In this document: positions 17,291 through 25,570 of the stretch, one piece after another | Numbering within the stretch: position 1 is the first letter of the stretch | Layout of the letters: every line of letters starts with the position of its first letter | Position numbers and translations under genes: made by a program | Notes under the pieces: generated by a model | The model's input: the letters and a program-made list of their open reading frames with translations, nothing else | The model's database searches: none | Told to the model about the DNA's origin: nothing | Source of the DNA: Chloroflexota bacterium | Lineage (GTDB): Bacteria > Chloroflexota > Anaerolineae > Anaerolineales > Villigracilaceae | Assembly (NCBI GenBank): GCA_016866215.1 | Contig: VGNE01000021.1 | Coordinates: 1 to 58,949 of the forward strand | Reading direction: 5' to 3' | Length of the DNA: 58,949 nt

Positions 17291-18547
17291 ATGCCCATAC
17301 TCAACTGGAAGGGAAAGCGTCTCGCTCCGCCCGCGCCTGCTGCTCTTATCCAAGATTCAATTCTCTATCCGAATGGACTTGGCTATCCCAAGTCAAATGC
17401 CGATGGCCGCATTATCCTCGGGGAAAATCTCTCGATCATGGCGGCTTTGCTTCCGGAATATGAAGGGCGCATTGACCTCATCTATGCTGATCCTCCTTTT
17501 TTCACCAACCGAAAATTTCCCACCCGCGTGGGACGTGGAGAGGATTCACGCAAACCTGAAAAATGGAAATTAGCAGAAGGTTATCACGATGCCTGGTCTG
17601 ACCTGGATGCGTATCTTCAATTTCTGTATGAACGCCTTGCATTGATGTTTCGCCTGCTTTCACCAAATGGAACGCTCTATCTTCATCTGGACTGGCACGC
17701 CGATGCTTATGCCCGTTTGATCCTGGATGAAATCTTCGGAACAGAAGGCGTTTTCATCAACGAAATCATCTGGGCTTATCATGGGCCGTCTCCGATCAAG
17801 ACTGCATTTAATCGCAAGCACGATACGATCTTGTCTTATGCAAAAAGTAAGAACTATACATTTAATGCAGATGATGTTCGTGAACCCTACAGCCCCAATA
17901 CGGTTGCGACCTTTAAATCATCGCGTAAAGCGGGCTTTGGCAAAGTCCCGGATCTCGAGCGCGGCAAAGTGCCAGAAGATTGGTGGTATTTCCCGGTTGT
18001 GGCTCGTTTGCATAATGAACGTACAGGTTATCCTACACAAAAACCAGAAGTATTGCTGGAAAGGATTATTCGCGCCTCCTCCAACCCGGGTGACCTTGTG
18101 GCAGATTTTTTCTGCGGTTCAGGGACAACCTCTCTTGTGGCGGCTAAAAATGGACGCAAGTTCATCACCTGTGACGAATCCATCCGGGCAGTACAAACCG
18201 CGCGTTCGAGGCTTGCTAATACAAAAACTGTTTTTTCGTTTGAGAGAGATTCTGCCATTAAGAACGAGGTGGTATATGAGTCAAAGAATATAAGAGCGAA
18301 TATCTCTGATGGTTTGATCAGGCTGGAAACTGCTCTGGATGTGGATTTCTGGGAAGTGGACCCTGATTGGGATGGGAAAATGTTCAAGAGCGCGGCGCAG
18401 TCTCAACGTCACGCGCGAAGCGGGGAGATCCATTTTGAATCAAAAATAAAAATCGGACGCGCAGCGTGCGTCCGATTGGTGACTGTCGATGGAAAACAGT
18501 TTCAATTATATGTCCAGGCGGTAGCCGACGCCGCGAATGGTCTTTAG
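17291..18547 (+). CDS. Site-specific DNA methyltransferase (N4/N6 amino type), orphan
   Basis: About 418 residues. Motif IV (YADPPFFT, residues ~65-72) comes before motif I (FFCGSGTTSLVAA, ~272-284), the beta-class order of amino-methyltransferases that modify adenine N6 or cytosine N4 using S-adenosylmethionine. The segment HLDWHADAYARLILDEIFG is typical of the type III/N4 group. ATG 17291 is preferred; a TTG at 17258 would add 11 residues. No restriction nuclease or specificity gene is adjacent, so it is an orphan, possibly regulatory. Its last ~42 bases overlap the 3' end of the regulator gene on the other strand. Target sequence cannot be predicted. Confidence 0.88.
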   Translation: MPILNWKGKRLAPPAPAALIQDSILYPNGLGYPKSNADGRIILGENLSIMAALLPEYEGRIDLIYADPPFFTNRKFPTRVGRGEDSRKPEKWKLAEGYHDAWSDLDAYLQFLYERLALMFRLLSPNGTLYLHLDWHADAYARLILDEIFGTEGVFINEIIWAYHGPSPIKTAFNRKHDTILSYAKSKNYTFNADDVREPYSPNTVATFKSSRKAGFGKVPDLERGKVPEDWWYFPVVARLHNERTGYPTQKPEVLLERIIRASSNPGDLVADFFCGSGTTSLVAAKNGRKFITCDESIRAVQTARSRLANTKTVFSFERDSAIKNEVVYESKNIRANISDGLIRLETALDVDFWEVDPDWDGKMFKSAAQSQRHARSGEIHFESKIKIGRAACVRLVTVDGKQFQLYVQAVADAANGL

Positions 18548-19162
18548 GAATTTTGGATTGACCGGGTCGAGTTCAATAGCGCGGCGCAGCCAGGAGATAT
18601 GCACGTCAAGTGTGCGCGTATCGCCGGTGTAATTTGTTTCCCATACTTTTTTGAAAAGGGGTTCGCGCTCCACTACTTCGCCATGTTTGTCCATTAATAG
18701 ATGCAGCAGGGTGACGAGACGGGGGGTGAGTTTTGTGCTTTTACCGAGGCAGCGTACGCGGCGTTTTTCAGGGTCAAGCCGGATGGGACCGACATGTAAA
18801 ACATTTTTTCCATCACCAGGCAGAAGCGGTTTGATACGGTTGACAAGTTTTTGCACTGTAAAAGGCAATGTCAGTACCGCGTCTGCGGCATCTTTACTAA
18901 CTTCTTTACCGTCTTCAAGAATAAGAATGATGGGGAGTTTTGCGTCTTTTTCACGAACGGACTGGCAAATACGCAGGCCAGTGCTTCTCAATGAAGGCGC
19001 ATTGATAATCACCAGGCTTGGGCTGATATCTTTAAGTAACGCCACTGCCTTACTGCCATTTTGAGCGATATGTACATCAAATCCCTTCTTCTGCAAATCG
19101 GAGGCAAAAGAAGGGATCTCTGCATGTTTAACTTCAATGACCAGAAGCGCGGTATTTTTCAT
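18506..19162 (-). CDS. OmpR-family regulator with a degenerate receiver
   Basis: A 218-residue protein. Residues ~1-118 have the receiver fold, but the phosphate-accepting Asp is Asn54 (LVIINAP), the N-terminal acidic pair is reduced to one Glu (LVIEVKH) and the usual Lys of the K-P-F turn is Leu (LTLPF). It is therefore a pseudo-receiver that should not be controlled by phosphorylation. Residues ~122-217 form an intact OmpR/PhoB winged helix (LTPRLVTLLHLLMDKHGEVVER, DVHISWLRRAIE, IRGVGYRLDI), so it should bind DNA. No kinase gene is next to it. The stop codon is inside the convergent overlap with the methyltransferase gene. Confidence 0.88.
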   Translation of the reverse strand: MKNTALLVIEVKHAEIPSFASDLQKKGFDVHIAQNGSKAVALLKDISPSLVIINAPSLRSTGLRICQSVREKDAKLPIILILEDGKEVSKDAADAVLTLPFTVQKLVNRIKPLLPGDGKNVLHVGPIRLDPEKRRVRCLGKSTKLTPRLVTLLHLLMDKHGEVVEREPLFKKVWETNYTGDTRTLDVHISWLRRAIELDPVNPKFLKTIRGVGYRLDI

Positions 19163-19348
19163 AAGAAGGTTTGGAGAAGGCTTGTCTCAAAGAATATTTT
19201 CTAACAAGAACGGTCTTTATGTGGTTTAGGTTTGTTAAGGTGTTTTCATTATACACCAAATCTTAATCAATGTTATAAATCCCTGGTACTATCTTATCGA
19301 GTTTGGCAGGAGAGGTTAGGTCTTCTGATCAGCCATTTATCACATTGC

Positions 19349-19377
19349 TTGACTTTTTTATGCTTACTTGGTAACAT
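19349..19377 (+). promoter_or_regulatory. Promoter of the initiator tRNA
   Basis: TTGACT (19349-19354) and TAACAT (19372-19377) are 17 bases apart; transcription would begin about 13 bases before the tRNA. Confidence 0.7.
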
Positions 19378-19397
19378 CGGCGGGCTAAACTAAACGA

Positions 19398-19469
19398 TGC
19401 GGGGTGGAGCAGTGGCAGCTCGTCGGGCTCATAACCCGAAGGTCGCAGGTTCAAGTCCTGCCCCCGCTA
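19398..19469 (+). tRNA. tRNA-fMet (initiator, anticodon CAT)
   Basis: A full cloverleaf folds: acceptor GCGGGG/CCCCGC, D-arm GAGC...GCTC, anticodon arm TCGGG-CTCATAA-CCCGA, T-arm GCAGG-TTCAAGT-CCTGC and discriminator A. Two initiator marks are present: three G-C pairs at the base of the anticodon loop and a mismatch at pair 1:72, here U-U. CCA is not encoded. A promoter precedes it and a strong terminator follows. Confidence 0.95.
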
Positions 19470-19472
19470 CTA

Positions 19473-19506
19473 ACAGCGATCCTGTGAAAACAGGATCGCT
19501 GTGTTT
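19473..19506. terminator. Intrinsic terminator after tRNA-fMet
   Basis: A 13-bp perfect stem (19473-19485 with 19490-19502) with a GAAA tetraloop, followed by GTTT. It also lies downstream of smpB on the other strand and may end both transcripts. Confidence 0.9.
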
Positions 19507-19564
19507 AATCAAGGACTGCACACTTCCGATCAAGTCGTGTTAACCCAACTTCCCAACCATCTAA

Positions 19565-20026
19565 TTACCTGATCCGCGCAGCTCTTTCATGATTTCGGGC
19601 TTCATCCCGTTTGGCGATTGTGGCGCGTTTGTCGTAGGCTTTTTTACCCTTGGCGAGGGCGATCTCGAGTTTGGCGCGTCCGTCTTTAAGATATACCCGC
19701 AATGGCACGACTGTCATCCCCTTGATACGGACATTGTTCCATAGTTCGCGGATCTGTTTTTTATGGAGCAGCAGGCGGCGTTTTCGTTTGGGTTCGTGGT
19801 TGAAGTATTTTCCCGCTTGTTCGTATGGCGCGATGTGAGCTTCCACGAGCCAGGCATCCTCTCCGTTTTGCACGTCCACGTAGGCTTCCTGTATGCTGAC
19901 CTGGCCGGCTCGGATGGATTTGATCTCTGACCCATGCAGGACAAGTCCGGCCTCGAATTTTTCCATGAGGAAGTATTCGAAGCTGGCTTTGCGATTGGTT
20001 GCGATTACTTTGATGTTTTCAGTCAC
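19565..20026 (-). CDS. smpB: SsrA-binding protein SmpB
   Basis: A 153-residue protein, normal for SmpB. It binds tmRNA and brings it to stalled ribosomes for trans-translation. Family blocks present: NRKASFEYFLMEKFEAGLVLHGSEIKSIR, then HIAPYEQ, a KRKRRLLLHKKQI block, the VVPLRVYLKDGRAKLEIALAKGKK core and a basic C-terminal tail (DKRATIAKRDEARNHERA) that enters the mRNA channel. The tmRNA gene (ssrA) is not seen in the window. Confidence 0.98.
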   Translation of the reverse strand: MTENIKVIATNRKASFEYFLMEKFEAGLVLHGSEIKSIRAGQVSIQEAYVDVQNGEDAWLVEAHIAPYEQAGKYFNHEPKRKRRLLLHKKQIRELWNNVRIKGMTVVPLRVYLKDGRAKLEIALAKGKKAYDKRATIAKRDEARNHERAARIR

Positions 20027-20207
20027 GGGATGATTTTACCTCTTATCGCATAAATTAATAAACTTGCTAAATGAAATTACGAGTAAAAATCATACTTTTA
20101 GTCTTGGTTATTTTTACGGCACTTTGCAGCATGAATTGTTTTGCGCTTTGGAGTCCGTTCCTGTCGGAAATTGTAATTATGCAGGAGCAAGCTCGTGCAA
20201 TCCGAAG

Positions 20208-21512
20208 TTATCCCCACTTGAGCAGCACGAAGCCTGCGACGATGCGCAGCAATCCAAAGATGATGAGAGCTGAAACCAGCCCGATCACATCAGCAATAAG
20301 CGGGCCCATGATGGAACTGACCAGGACAGCCAGGTTGAAGATGATGATGTACCAGGCCAGGTGCGCGGGGCGGTCATCGGGCGGGATGTTTTCGAGCATG
20401 TAGTTGGTGTATGCGCCGTGGACCATTGCGAATAAAAAGCCGCCGAGGAAAGAGAGTGCGTAGTAGTGCCAGACGTTTTGAGCAAATGCCAGCATAATCG
20501 GATATGCGGCCATGCCAGCCACGCCCCAGCCTGTTACTTTTTTGTGACCATATTTTTGCACGACCCGCCTGAGCTGTGTGGATGCGATCAGCACGGTCAG
20601 ATAGTAGAAGGCTGTCCCATTGCCGAGGTGACCGTCATTAAGATTCAGGACGCGTACATTATAGAGCGGGTAAAGTGGTGACGATAAATAATGTACCAGG
20701 TGGAAAAAGAACAGCGCGAGCAGGACATTCTTGAAATGGGTCTTCCAAATATCAAGCCGCAGGACCGAGGCAATGCTTCGGGGAGACTGCCCCGGTGGGG
20801 ATGAATCAGGCTTGCCCTCCCGAGAAGTCACCGGGACTTTGTGAGTGTGATCGAAGGGTTGAGGATGCGAAGGCAGGGGAGGGATGGCTTCATCCTGCAG
20901 GGGTTTGACGTGGTAGATGTGGTAACTACTCATCGCCGCGCCGAACGCTCCAATCGCAAAAATAATTTGATACCCTTGAGGGAAGGCAGCGTTTTTCAGA
21001 ATGGCGCCCGCGATCAGCGATGTGAGCATAAATGCGATTGCGAACGTGACGTTGCGTGTGCCTGCTACCTGCGCTCTGAAGCGGTCTGGGACTGCTTCAG
21101 CAAAGAGCGCATTAAAGCCGACTCCGAGAGGCGTGAGCGGAATTGCCATTAAGAAGGTCAGGACGATCAGCGCCCAGATCTGTCCTTGCGGGTTGAAGAG
21201 CCAGGGCAGGGGAATCCAGAGCAGGTAGCCAATGCGAAAGACGATGGAAGACCAGAACACAGCGCGACCGGTGTGCCGTTTGCTGATCCAGTGACCTGCG
21301 GGGATGGCGAGGAAAAGATTGACGGCGGCAGACATGGCAGTCAGCAAGCCGATCTGCAAACCTGTTGCGCCCAGGCGCGTGGCGTAGACGTTGAGAAAGT
21401 TTACGGCCGTGCCGCTTAGAACCCCGAACCAGGCAATGTCAAGATACAGGTTTGTGAAATTGGAACGATATTTTTCGGGGATATCAGATCGTTGAAATAA
21501 GTTGAAATGCAT
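20208..21512 (-). CDS. Major facilitator superfamily transporter
   Basis: A 434-residue integral membrane protein with two bundles of about six hydrophobic helices, the standard MFS layout. The loop after helix 2 contains GHWISKRHTGRAVFW, an MFS motif A-like segment. The long central cytoplasmic loop (residues ~213-246) is Pro/Ser-rich and is encoded by DNA that resembles the family A dispersed repeat (20811-20857). Substrate cannot be predicted. It starts 18 bases after purB ends, so the two are probably one operon, though purine transport is only a guess from that. Confidence 0.88.
   Translation of the reverse strand: MHFNLFQRSDIPEKYRSNFTNLYLDIAWFGVLSGTAVNFLNVYATRLGATGLQIGLLTAMSAAVNLFLAIPAGHWISKRHTGRAVFWSSIVFRIGYLLWIPLPWLFNPQGQIWALIVLTFLMAIPLTPLGVGFNALFAEAVPDRFRAQVAGTRNVTFAIAFMLTSLIAGAILKNAAFPQGYQIIFAIGAFGAAMSSYHIYHVKPLQDEAIPPLPSHPQPFDHTHKVPVTSREGKPDSSPPGQSPRSIASVLRLDIWKTHFKNVLLALFFFHLVHYLSSPLYPLYNVRVLNLNDGHLGNGTAFYYLTVLIASTQLRRVVQKYGHKKVTGWGVAGMAAYPIMLAFAQNVWHYYALSFLGGFLFAMVHGAYTNYMLENIPPDDRPAHLAWYIIIFNLAVLVSSIMGPLIADVIGLVSALIIFGLLRIVAGFVLLKWG
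20811..20857 (-). repeat. Family A repeat inside the transporter gene
   Basis: Read on the minus strand, this stretch is nearly the same as the unit at 31227-31260: a cacaaagTCCCGGTG element, then cTTCTCGGGAGggc. It is translated as the proline-rich central loop of the transporter without breaking the frame. Nearby bases 20775-20802 hold a second small palindrome. Confidence 0.6.
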
Positions 21513-21530
21513 AGGTTGATTATAACAATG

Positions 21531-22910
21531 TTACAAAATCCCCGGTTCAGTCCCTTCAATTACACGGTCAGTCAGCTGGATGGCGAGTCCGATGTAAGAT
21601 TCTGGCGAGAGACTCTGCAATCGCTTCCGCGTTTCATCATCAATATCAACCGCTTCAACCCATGACCTGTAATCTGCTTCCGTTAGGACGCGGCCCCTCG
21701 TCTGATGTTTGAGCGATTCGTACGCGTCACTGAGTCCCGCCGCGCGCAGGATGGTTTGAGCGCCCTCGGCGATGACTTCCCAATGCGCATTCAACTCAAC
21801 CCTGAGTCTGTCCTCATCAGCGGTGATACGACTCATGCCGCGCTGTAAATTAATCCATGCGACCAGGGTATGTCCCAGCGCAGTCCCAAATGTGCGGCGG
21901 ACAGTTGAATCGGACAAATCACGTTGTAAGCGTGAGATGGTCAGTTTTTGGGCGTAATGCGAGAAAAGAGAATTGGCAATGCCAAGATTACCTTCTGCGT
22001 TTTCAAAGTCAATCGGGTTGACTTTCTGCGGCATGGTCGAAGAACCTACCTCACCTTGAACTACCGCTTGTTTGAGAATGCCGTCGCTGATATAGCGCCA
22101 GATATCCTGGGAGAAATCGGTCAAAATCGAATTGGTCAAACGCAAGGCGTCGAAATAGCGAATCCAGTTATCGTATGGCAGGATTTGAGTCGTCATCAGA
22201 TTTGGTTCAAGACCGTATTGCGAAATAAATTCTTTGCTAAAAACAAGCCAATCCACTTGCGGAGCGGCGGCTTGTAAGGCGTTGAAGTTGCCCACTGCGC
22301 CTGTCAACTTGGCTTCAAAGCGATGCGATGAGATTTCGTCACGCGTTTTTTTCAGGCGTGAATAATAAACAGCAAATTCCCTGCCAAGCGTAGTCGGCAC
22401 GGCAGGCTGTCCATGCGTGCGCGCGAGCATTGGCAAGGCGCGATAGGTTTTGGCAAATTTTAAAATATGCTGAAGCAGGCTGTCAAAAGCGGGAAGTAAA
22501 ACGGTCTCACGTGAGTCTCGTAACGAAATGGCTTGTGCGATGTTATTCACGTCTTCGGAGGTTAATCCAAAGTGGAGCCAGGGGAGTAAACCATTGAGTG
22601 AAGAATCTTTAAATCTGTCACGTAAAAAGTATTCGATGGCTTTGACGTCATGACGAGTCTCACGCTCGAAGGCGCGGATGGTTTCTGCATCGGCAGTGGA
22701 GAAATCCGCTTTGATGGTATCCAATCGAGCGGCTTCGGAATCGCTCAAAGGACGGATCAAGCCTGTTTTGGAGAGGGCAGTCAAAAAGTCCAGTTCGAGG
22801 CGGGCGCGGTCACGCAGGAAAGCAAACTCGGAGAAGTGATCGCGCAGGGGCGCAGTCGCGTCAGTGTAGCGTCCATCCAATGGCGAAAGAAGGTGAAGGG
22901 GCTCTGTCAT
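21531..22910 (-). CDS. purB: Adenylosuccinate lyase
   Basis: A 459-residue enzyme that splits adenylosuccinate to AMP and fumarate and also acts one step earlier on SAICAR in purine synthesis. The fumarase/aspartase superfamily signature GSSTMPQKVNPIDFENAEGN is intact. The N-terminal LSPLDGRYTD and the HGQPAVPTTLGREFAVY block match the E. coli-type PurB subgroup, which is about 456 residues long. The MFS transporter gene follows after 18 bases on the same strand. Confidence 0.97.
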   Translation of the reverse strand: MTEPLHLLSPLDGRYTDATAPLRDHFSEFAFLRDRARLELDFLTALSKTGLIRPLSDSEAARLDTIKADFSTADAETIRAFERETRHDVKAIEYFLRDRFKDSSLNGLLPWLHFGLTSEDVNNIAQAISLRDSRETVLLPAFDSLLQHILKFAKTYRALPMLARTHGQPAVPTTLGREFAVYYSRLKKTRDEISSHRFEAKLTGAVGNFNALQAAAPQVDWLVFSKEFISQYGLEPNLMTTQILPYDNWIRYFDALRLTNSILTDFSQDIWRYISDGILKQAVVQGEVGSSTMPQKVNPIDFENAEGNLGIANSLFSHYAQKLTISRLQRDLSDSTVRRTFGTALGHTLVAWINLQRGMSRITADEDRLRVELNAHWEVIAEGAQTILRAAGLSDAYESLKHQTRGRVLTEADYRSWVEAVDIDDETRKRLQSLSPESYIGLAIQLTDRVIEGTEPGIL

Positions 22911-23344
22911 TTGTTACTCGAAATTTTCGAGATAAGCGTATCATAGTTTGCATTGGATTTGAAGCCTTTGACCGCAGGTTTATTTCCCGGGTTTCTTTAC
23001 CGTGCATGATCTCTATTGCTCAATGCGCCGTCCTTTGCGAAGCATCCTGTGGATGGCGCAAGATTACCCTGCAAACGCCGCCGGGGATGGCAGCTGGAGC
23101 GCTTGTGTTGGGGATGCCTTTGATGAGTTTGGTCATGGATTTTGGATAGGTTGAATTTGAAAAAATTGGTTATACTTTGAGTAAGGAAAAAGCAGTTTTC
23201 AGGGGCTTGACAGCCTGCTGTTCCAATAAATACCAAGCAACGCAACCGGGCATTTTGGTCAAGATATGCACAGAGCATTATGATCCCCGCACACTAACAC
23301 TACGCTGATTTAGCTTTATACCGTTTGCCCATCTGGAAAATAAA
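22911..23344. other. Divergent intergenic region without a convincing gene
   Basis: Separates purB (minus) from the diguanylate cyclase gene (plus). Short frames at 22880-23149 and 22997-23278 lack any family look or ribosome binding site. A TATACT at about 23172 and a TTGACA at about 23207 could be promoter parts for the cyclase operon, but neither has a well-placed partner. Confidence 0.4.
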
Positions 23345-25570
23345 ATGGCCTTAAGAAAGAAACCCGTCGTAAAGTCAGGGAACACGAAGAAGAAAAAGCG
23401 GACAGCGATTGCCGGCAGCCGGCGATCAGGTGATCCTATCGCCGCTTCCGATGCTTCGGCAGGTGAACTGGAGGTGCTGCGCGAATCTGAAGAACGTCAC
23501 CGTTTATTACAAGGCATTCTGGATTCTTCTTCGGATGGCATTCTGGCAGTCAATCGAGAAAACGAGGTACTTTTTGCCAATCAGCGTTTTGTCGAGATGT
23601 GGATGATTCCGCAAGAGACGATGGCGACGAAGGATGACACCCTCCTTCTGCAATTTGTCCTAGATCAATTGTCTGATCCACAAAGTTTTCTCAATAAAGT
23701 CCAGGGGCTGTACAACTCGACTGAAGAAAGTCTCGATACACTGAATTTCAAAGATGGAAGAGTGTTTGACCGCCTCTCACGGCCGCTGCTGCAAGGGATG
23801 GAATTGAGGGGCAGGGTCTGGTCTTTTCGCGACATCACCAAGCAAAAGCGGGTAGAGGAAGCCCTGCGCGAATCTGAAGAACGTTACCGCTCCCTATTTG
23901 ATCGCATGATGGATGGTGTCTACCGCAGTACGCACGAAGGGAGGTTTGTAGATGTCAACCCGGCCATGGTGAAGATGTTTGGATATTCAAGCACGGAAGA
24001 AATGCTGAAAGTGGATATAAAAAAAGAACTCTACTTTGCGCCGGAAGAAAGAGGCAGTCATGTCCTGGACACCGGGCAGGTAGAGATGGAGGTTTTCCGG
24101 ATGCGCCGCAAGGACGGATCTGAAATATGGGTTGAAGACCGCGGTTTCTATGTGCACGACCAGCAGGGCGGGGTAATTTACCATGAGGGCATGTTGCGCG
24201 ACATCACCGACCGCAAGCAGATCGAAGACACATTGACGGCTTCTGAAGCAAAGCTGCGCACCTTGTTCGCCTCCATGCATGATGTGGTGCTGGTCATTGA
24301 CCGCGAGGGGACATACCGGGATATCGCCCCGACCAATCCTGGGCTGTTGGTCAAACCGCCCGAGCAACTGCTCGGAAGTCATCTAAATGATGTCTTTCCT
24401 TCCGAAAAGTCGAAGCTGTATCGCGAGGTCATTCAACAGGTCCTGGACACACAACAAAAAATGCAGATCGAATATGATCTTGTCATCGATGGTCAAGCCA
24501 CCTGGTTCCAAACGACCATCTCCCCGCTGGATGCAGACAGAACGCTGTGGGTGGCGCACGATATTACCGAGCGCAAGCATGTGGAAGAAGCCCTGGCGAC
24601 CGCCGAAGCAAACTACCGTTCCATTTTCGAAAATGCGACCGTCGGCATTTATCAATCCACGCCGCAGGGACGCTTCCTGAGCATCAATCCGGTCATGGCG
24701 CATATCTTCGGATACGATTCGCCGCAGGAAATTCTCAATAACATTGCCAGTATCGAGAATCAGCTTTACGTTGACCCAGCCGACCGTCACGAATTTCAGC
24801 GCCTGATGATGGATCAGGGGGAAGTGGATAAATTTGTCAACCGCTACAGGCGTAAAGATGGCAGTCATATCTGGATACAGGAAAATGCCCGTGCAATAAA
24901 GGATGTGAATGGGAGCATCCTGCTTTACGAAGGCTTTGTCACCGACATCACCGAACGCAAGCAGGTGGAAGAGGAATTGCGCCTCGCCAAAGACAGGCTC
25001 GAAATCACCAACCTCGAACTCCAGCAGTCGCTGGCGCGTGAAAAACTGCTGGCCTCCACCGATGGCTTGACCGGCTTATGCAACCACCGCCACCTTTTCG
25101 AACTCGCCGCCCGCGAATTCCTGTCCGCCGTACGTTATCGCCGCCCGCTTACTTTTCTCATGTTCGACATGGATGATTTTAAACAGGTTAACGATACCCT
25201 TGGGCATACTGCTGGTGACAAACTGCTGGTGATGGTGGCGCAGGCTGCTTTAGCACAGGTGCGCGGGCCCGATGTGGTAGCGCGTTACGGCGGAGATGAA
25301 TTCATGGTGCTCCTGCCGGATGCCAGTGCGCAACAAGCGCTTCCCGTCGCGGAGCGCATCCGCGCGAATGTCGCAGCCCTGCGCGTCGGCACTGATAAGA
25401 AACCGTTTACCATCACGCTCAGCATTGGAATAGCCGAGCTGCGGCACGAGCCCCTGGACGAGAACGTTGAGCGCATCATCCAGCGCGCCGACGAAGCCTT
25501 GTATCAAGCCAAAGAAAGCGGGCGCAACCGCACTGTGATCTTTGGGCAAGGTGAGACAGGTGCAAACTGA
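23345..25570 (+). CDS. Diguanylate cyclase with four PAS domains
   Basis: A 741-residue cytoplasmic protein without membrane helices. After a basic N-terminus, four PAS/PAC units follow (about 48-165, 178-293, 298-412, 417-537), each ending in a DITxRK-type PAC edge. A coiled linker leads to a GGDEF domain (~570-735) with intact GGDEF at 649-653 and an RGPD inhibition (I) site at 640-643, five residues upstream. It should make cyclic di-GMP from two GTP and be feedback-inhibited. The PAS units would sense redox, light or small molecules. Its stop codon overlaps the start of the HD-GYP gene (TGATG), so synthesis and breakdown proteins are translationally coupled. Confidence 0.95.
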   Translation: MALRKKPVVKSGNTKKKKRTAIAGSRRSGDPIAASDASAGELEVLRESEERHRLLQGILDSSSDGILAVNRENEVLFANQRFVEMWMIPQETMATKDDTLLLQFVLDQLSDPQSFLNKVQGLYNSTEESLDTLNFKDGRVFDRLSRPLLQGMELRGRVWSFRDITKQKRVEEALRESEERYRSLFDRMMDGVYRSTHEGRFVDVNPAMVKMFGYSSTEEMLKVDIKKELYFAPEERGSHVLDTGQVEMEVFRMRRKDGSEIWVEDRGFYVHDQQGGVIYHEGMLRDITDRKQIEDTLTASEAKLRTLFASMHDVVLVIDREGTYRDIAPTNPGLLVKPPEQLLGSHLNDVFPSEKSKLYREVIQQVLDTQQKMQIEYDLVIDGQATWFQTTISPLDADRTLWVAHDITERKHVEEALATAEANYRSIFENATVGIYQSTPQGRFLSINPVMAHIFGYDSPQEILNNIASIENQLYVDPADRHEFQRLMMDQGEVDKFVNRYRRKDGSHIWIQENARAIKDVNGSILLYEGFVTDITERKQVEEELRLAKDRLEITNLELQQSLAREKLLASTDGLTGLCNHRHLFELAAREFLSAVRYRRPLTFLMFDMDDFKQVNDTLGHTAGDKLLVMVAQAALAQVRGPDVVARYGGDEFMVLLPDASAQQALPVAERIRANVAALRVGTDKKPFTITLSIGIAELRHEPLDENVERIIQRADEALYQAKESGRNRTVIFGQGETGAN

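Noticed and set aside
20071-20403. Frame with a hydrophobic start between smpB and the transporter
   Set aside because: Its larger part is antisense to the transporter end; the signal-like start is from AT-rich intergenic DNA.
22880-23278. Two opposing short frames upstream of the diguanylate cyclase gene
   Set aside because: They overlap each other, have no homology look and no ribosome binding sites.
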